From Thermodesulfobacteriota bacterium (lineage in GTDB: Bacteria; Desulfobacterota_D; UBA1144; Nemesobacterales; CSP1-2): a stretch of 64,000 bases of DNA. The notes under the pieces are model-generated. The model was given only the letters and a program-made list of their open reading frames with translations, did not search any database and was not told the origin of the DNA. How positions within the stretch are numbered: position 1 is the first letter of the stretch; each line of letters starts with the position of its first letter. The position numbers and the translations under genes are program-made. Below are positions 60,607 through 64,000 of the stretch, in pieces. Location: assembly GCA_035559815.1 (NCBI GenBank), contig DATMAT010000051.1:1-64000 (forward strand), in the 5' to 3' direction.

Positions 60607-60852
60607 TTATTCTTCAATGTCTTCGAATCGTACACCTCGACCTGCTCGTATGTTTTTTCCGGCAGTTTCTATGTGTTTCAAAAAGCGCGGCTCGTTTTCC
60701 AATCGATAATTAAACCAATCGTCTTCCGACTCGAACCCGATTAATATTCCTGCTGGCTTGCCGTGGCCGGTGATTATTATCTCCTCTTTTTCTGCCAGTC
60801 GCAAATATTTCGAGAGATCGTCTTTCACTTCTGATAAAGCTACCTTCTTCAT
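60607..60852 (-). CDS. Phd/YefM-type antitoxin
   Basis: The 81-residue protein starts 'MKKVALSEVKDDLSKYLRLA' and has 'EEIIITGHGKPAGILIGFE', the Phd/YefM DNA-binding core. The ATG overlaps the stop codon of the upstream toxin relic in the ATGA arrangement, toxin first. The antitoxin is intact. Confidence 0.9.
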   Translation of the reverse strand: MKKVALSEVKDDLSKYLRLAEKEEIIITGHGKPAGILIGFESEDDWFNYRLENEPRFLKHIETAGKNIRAGRGVRFEDIEE

Positions 60853-61143
60853 TTTGTTTCTCCTATCTTTTTAAGCCAAGATTCGGCTTCTGATTTTGGA
60901 ATAATAGCCAAAACTTCTACGACTCCTTCCGACACGTCACAAAACACGCAAACTACTTCTACCCGCAGCCGATACTGCGGAGGTGATAGCCCGCGGAGGC
61001 GTTTTGATCTGCTTTTTGCTTACCTTCGTGGGTTCGTACCTTAGGTGTTTTTCAATTGCATCCCGCACTATTGCACGTGAATAAGCATTCAGTTTGCGTA
61101 AGTCATCAACCGCCTCTGGTGAGAAGATGATACCAAATCGCAT
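60849..61143 (-). pseudogene. RelE/ParE-family toxin, frameshifted
   Basis: From ATG 61143 the frame reads 'MRFGIIFSPEAVDDLRKLNA' and 'YSRAIVRDAIEKHLRYEPTK', the RelE start. Near an A-run at 61013-61017 (forward strand T-run) the frame shifts; in the other frame it continues as 'LRGLSPPQYRLRVEVVCVFC', 'VEVLAIIPKSEAESWL' to a TGA at 60851-60849 that overlaps the antitoxin ATG. Translation without the correction stops after 68 codons with an aberrant tail. A one-base slip in a homopolymer explains it, so a sequencing error should be excluded. Confidence 0.8.
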
Positions 61144-61401
61144 TCTGGCTAGAATATAGCCAATATTTATGATGCTTGCATATTAACAGGTGCAAAATAT
61201 AGGAATAGGCTGTTTGTCATCCGATACTATCATAATAGGCGAGGGGTTATTTCATAAGTCAATATCAGTACGGCTTCCGCTCTTATAGCCAGTCAGTACG
61301 GCCAACGGCATCCCAAAGAGATATGTTGAGCTAAGTTTGCTGCGCCTTACTTCTTCTTTATAATAATACAAGCTCAAATACTACTTGAGGTAGAAAGCAT
61401 G

Positions 61402-63129
61402 ATGAACATTACTTTGTCCGATTTTGAATCGTCGATAGGCCAGATGATGATTAAGCGCGGGAAGAGGTATTGGCAGAATGGGCTGGTGCAAGATTTGGAA
61501 GAGATAGAAACCGGTATGTGGACTGCGCAGGTTGAAGGGACTCAGGTTTATGAAGTCAGAATAAGTATATCTAACGATGTGGTAACCGATTATAGCTGTA
61601 CCTGTCCCTATGATCTCAGTCCCGTATGTAAGCACGAGGTGGCTGTGCTTTATGCGATTCAAGAACGCCTAGGTACGGGGGTGCCAATAAAGAAAGGAGA
61701 AATAGGATCAAAAAGAAAAAAAGGAAATACCGTAAAACAAAAGCCCAAAACGGTTGCCGAGGAAGTGGACGAAGCGATTGGAACAATGTCTCAGGAAGAA
61801 ATTATCGATTTGGTACGTAGCTATGCCCTTAGAAACCGTGAATTTCGCCTCACCTTATTGGCTCAATCTACGCCTCGCTCCGGAGGGGGTAGTAAAAGCG
61901 CCTATAGAGAACTGGTTAAGGAATCACTTCGTTCCGGCATGGATCACCACGGTTTTATAGACTACTGGAGTGGCCGGCGAGCAGTTAAAGGAGTAGAAGA
62001 GTTATTGAATAAAGCGGTAAAGCTTGCGGAAAGCAGCAAGTCGGAACAAGCTATACCTATATTCCAGGCGGTAATTGAGGAACTCGTGCCGGCACTCCAG
62101 TTTGCAGATGATTCAAACGGCGATATCGGCGGTGCTATTGAATGGGCGTTTGAAGAGTTCTATAAATGTATCGAGAAAATTCAAGATCCAATAACCAGAA
62201 AAGACCTATTTTACTACTGTTTAACTGAAGCAAAGCACAAGCAGTACGAAGGGTGGGACTGGAAGTGGAATTTCTTGCAATTGGCGGGAGAGCTTGTCTC
62301 TTCAGATGAACAAGAAAAAGAGCTTTTTGCCATCCTCGATAAAGTACTGCGAGCAAAGCAGTCTAGCGAATTCACTGACCAATATGATCAGGAGCAAGCC
62401 ACCCAGATAAAGCTTGAAGTCATCAGGAAACGGGGTAATGAGAAGGACGTTAACCAGTTTATAAATGACAACATCCATCATACACCTATTCTTCGTCTGG
62501 CTATAGGGCAAGCTTTTGCCAATAAGGATTTTAAAAGAGTAATTGAGTTGGCTAAACAGGGAATTAGACAGGATACGGTACGTCGATACCCTGGTCTCGT
62601 GAACGAATGGCTTGAATGGCTTCTTAAGGTAGCACAGAAAGAAAAAAATGTAGAAAGCATCCGGGAGTACGCCAGTCTTCTTTTCCTCAAAACCGGCGAT
62701 TTTGAATACTACAAAAAACTCAAGAAGACATATACCCAGACTACCTGGCCGGATCAGGTCGAAAAATTAGTCAAGCAATTACGACGAGAAGCATCCAACA
62801 ACACATTAGCGGAAGTATTTATTCGAGAAAAGGAATGGCAAAGACTCTTCGACCTAGTAAGAGATCATTCTTCTTCTATTGGACCGATCGAGGATTACCA
62901 TAGATATCTGGCCCCTCATTTTCCGAAGGAGCTGATAGAGATTTACGAAAAAAAGTCAAAGGAACTTTTGCTCCATAGTATGGGTCGGGCTGCCTACCAG
63001 GATGTTTGCCGAATGCTTCGGAGAATGAAAAACCTAGGGGCAGGCGACAGGGTCGGCGAACTCATTAAAGAATTTAGTGAACAATACAAGAAACGGCCAG
63101 CCTTGCTGGAAGAACTTAAGAGGGTGTAA
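61402..63129 (+). CDS. SWIM zinc-finger family protein
   Basis: The protein of about 575 residues has an N-terminal SWIM domain with the C-x-C-x(n)-C-x-H pattern: 'DYSCTCPYDLSPVCKHEVAV' (C73/C75...C84/H86 region). A long helical-repeat region follows (about 130-575), resembling TPR-like solenoids. SWIM proteins bind DNA or proteins; the solenoid suggests a scaffold role. No partner SNF2 helicase, a frequent neighbour of SWIM proteins, is in the window. Confidence 0.82.
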   Translation: MNITLSDFESSIGQMMIKRGKRYWQNGLVQDLEEIETGMWTAQVEGTQVYEVRISISNDVVTDYSCTCPYDLSPVCKHEVAVLYAIQERLGTGVPIKKGEIGSKRKKGNTVKQKPKTVAEEVDEAIGTMSQEEIIDLVRSYALRNREFRLTLLAQSTPRSGGGSKSAYRELVKESLRSGMDHHGFIDYWSGRRAVKGVEELLNKAVKLAESSKSEQAIPIFQAVIEELVPALQFADDSNGDIGGAIEWAFEEFYKCIEKIQDPITRKDLFYYCLTEAKHKQYEGWDWKWNFLQLAGELVSSDEQEKELFAILDKVLRAKQSSEFTDQYDQEQATQIKLEVIRKRGNEKDVNQFINDNIHHTPILRLAIGQAFANKDFKRVIELAKQGIRQDTVRRYPGLVNEWLEWLLKVAQKEKNVESIREYASLLFLKTGDFEYYKKLKKTYTQTTWPDQVEKLVKQLRREASNNTLAEVFIREKEWQRLFDLVRDHSSSIGPIEDYHRYLAPHFPKELIEIYEKKSKELLLHSMGRAAYQDVCRMLRRMKNLGAGDRVGELIKEFSEQYKKRPALLEELKRV

Positions 63130-63161
63130 TCAATCAAACGATATATCTATTACTACCAAAT

Positions 63162-63671
63162 CTACTTGTAGAATTCCTCTTCCGTTACTGGTGCTGCCAC
63201 TACCGGTTCCCCTTCAAGATGCAACCGTTTTCTTGCTGAGAACATCGCTCCACGCGCCTCCAACACAGGAGCAAATTGCATCAGACCGACCGGAACCCTT
63301 ACGTCGTCGTATATGGCCTCATAGCCGCCACGAATGAAATACGTCTCATGCCAGAATCCCGTTCCTCCCGAATCGTGCACGAATTCCTGCCACCATTGTT
63401 GGTGGGGGAGTGAGCGGGCCCATCGCTCGAGTGACTCAAAGTCTCGCCAGTACTGTCGCATACCGAAATGGGGAGGGAAGAAACCAAAGTAGAGGTTCTC
63501 ATGTAAAAGCAAACCGTCGGGCTTTGCCGCTACAGCCTTGGCAATCTTCGGCCCGAAGCTAAAAAACGTCCATAGACCCTTGACCTGGTTGACGCGCATT
63601 CCCAGGTAGATAACAACCAAGTTGGGATAGGCGGAGAGGTCAACCGTTCTCCTGTCGACTCGCTTTTTCAT
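63162..63671 (-). CDS. DUF4188 (monooxygenase-like) protein
   Basis: The 169-residue protein matches DUF4188: 'VVIYLGMRVNQVKGLWTFF' near the start, 'LLLHENLYFGFFPPHFGMRQ' in sense, 'YWRDFESLERWARS' and 'GFWHETYFIRGGYEAIYDDV' in sense. The fold is thought to be a dimeric alpha/beta barrel related to small haem or antibiotic-biosynthesis monooxygenases. GAGGAGG precedes the ATG and a promoter with an operator-like repeat lies upstream. Confidence 0.78.
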   Translation of the reverse strand: MKKRVDRRTVDLSAYPNLVVIYLGMRVNQVKGLWTFFSFGPKIAKAVAAKPDGLLLHENLYFGFFPPHFGMRQYWRDFESLERWARSLPHQQWWQEFVHDSGGTGFWHETYFIRGGYEAIYDDVRVPVGLMQFAPVLEARGAMFSARKRLHLEGEPVVAAPVTEEEFYK

Positions 63672-64000
63672 GGCCTATTCCTCCTCATTCATGATTGTTG
63701 ATGCGAACTCATAAGTCATACTTTGTTAGTATGTGAAGTTTACTAATAAAAATCCTTTTAAGTCAACGGGAGTAGAGGGATTAAAAATGTGTACCGAATC
63801 TGCTCCATCGTGCCAGGGTGTTCCCGTCTGAGCCAAGGGACAGAATCAACCATGTATCAATTCTGTTATCCCCGAAATTTTTAATCGGGGATCCATTTTT
63901 TTGAAGAACCGGATTCCCACCTGCGTGGGAATGACAACCAGAGTAAAATTGCCTCCCCGGAAACGGTCTGTTCGGCAGCAATTATGTGCTGCGTTGTCGA
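63672..64000. other. intergenic with promoter and dispersed repeat
   Basis: The left third holds the promoter region of the DUF4188 gene. About 63862-63945 is a dispersed repeat ('TATCCCCGAAATTTTTAATC', 'GGGGATCCATTTTTTTGAA', 'GGGAATGAC') matching about 25300-25410. No gene is visible; an open frame on the reverse strand here is repeat-derived. Confidence 0.5.
63737..63766 (-). promoter_or_regulatory. promoter and operator-like repeat of the DUF4188 gene
   Basis: On the reverse strand TTGACT (complement of 63761-63766) and TAAACT (complement of 63737-63742) are 18 bases apart. The inverted repeat TTAGTA...TACTAA (63726-63731 and 63741-63746) overlaps the -10 box. The half-site sequence AGTTTACTAA also occurs in the promoter at 45018, though the spacing of the arms differs. 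Confidence 0.45.

Noticed and set aside
63781-63981. 66-codon reverse-strand frame at the right edge
   Set aside because: It lies in a dispersed repeat that recurs at about 25300-25410 and carries no protein-like pattern.

Overview
The window is about 64 kb of a moderate-GC bacterial chromosome, probably from an uncultured Gram-negative lineage. A TonB-family protein points to an outer membrane. CofG/CofH imply a coenzyme F420 (or Fo) user, and BpsA (branched-polyamine synthase) plus glucosylglycerate genes are traits often seen in thermophiles or their relatives. I cannot place it in a phylum from sequence alone. I see no rRNA, tRNA or CRISPR array. Intergenic DNA is unusually rich in dispersed palindromic repeats.

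Layout. 0-0.8 kb: edge of an IS4-type transposase and a HicBA pair whose toxin carries a stop codon. 0.9-7.9 kb: a FAD/Fe-S 2-hydroxyacid dehydrogenase, cofGH, and a 3'-phosphoadenosine-phosphatase-like enzyme. 8.5-10.6 kb: gpgS-gpgP (phosphorylated route to glucosylglycerate). 10.7-14.5 kb: two Gfo/Idh/MocA oxidoreductases and asnB. 15.1-21.4 kb: glycerate 2-kinase, pyruvate kinase and two paralogous glycosyltransferases resembling the direct glycerate-glycosylating synthases, with a cysteine hydrolase between them. 21.4-30.5 kb: TonB, purM, Hsp20, bpsA, carB, greA.

30.6-39.0 kb is an accessory island. A tyrosine recombinase of the integron-integrase type has three in-frame stop codons in its N-terminal part and is followed by attC-like sites. 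The cassettes include a restriction-modification operon (two methylases and a GIY-YIG/helicase fusion, split by a frameshifted RAYT transposase), a nonsense-mutated dihydrofolate-reductase-family cassette, a truncated secreted hydrolase, and a VapB antitoxin with a residual VapC.

39.3-44.7 kb: a TrpF-like protein lacking the catalytic cysteine, a SnoaL-like protein, an ABC-2 permease, an alanine/glycine symporter and a decayed PIN toxin pair. 45.0-59.0 kb holds the most interesting locus: thirteen same-strand genes that combine the MSMEG_0565-0572/Sll0783-0787 'nitrogen starvation' module (Nit1C) with a complete set of oxamate carbamoyltransferase subunits (AllF, AllG, AllH) and a carbamate kinase. 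A metal-dependent amidohydrolase is present and no nitrilase. Working model (inference): the radical-SAM module makes or remodels a small nitrogenous compound whose carbamoyl group is finally harvested as carbamoyl phosphate and ATP. 59.0-64.0 kb: intact MazEF, a hypothetical protein, a Phd antitoxin with a frameshifted RelE-type toxin, a SWIM-domain protein and a DUF4188 protein.
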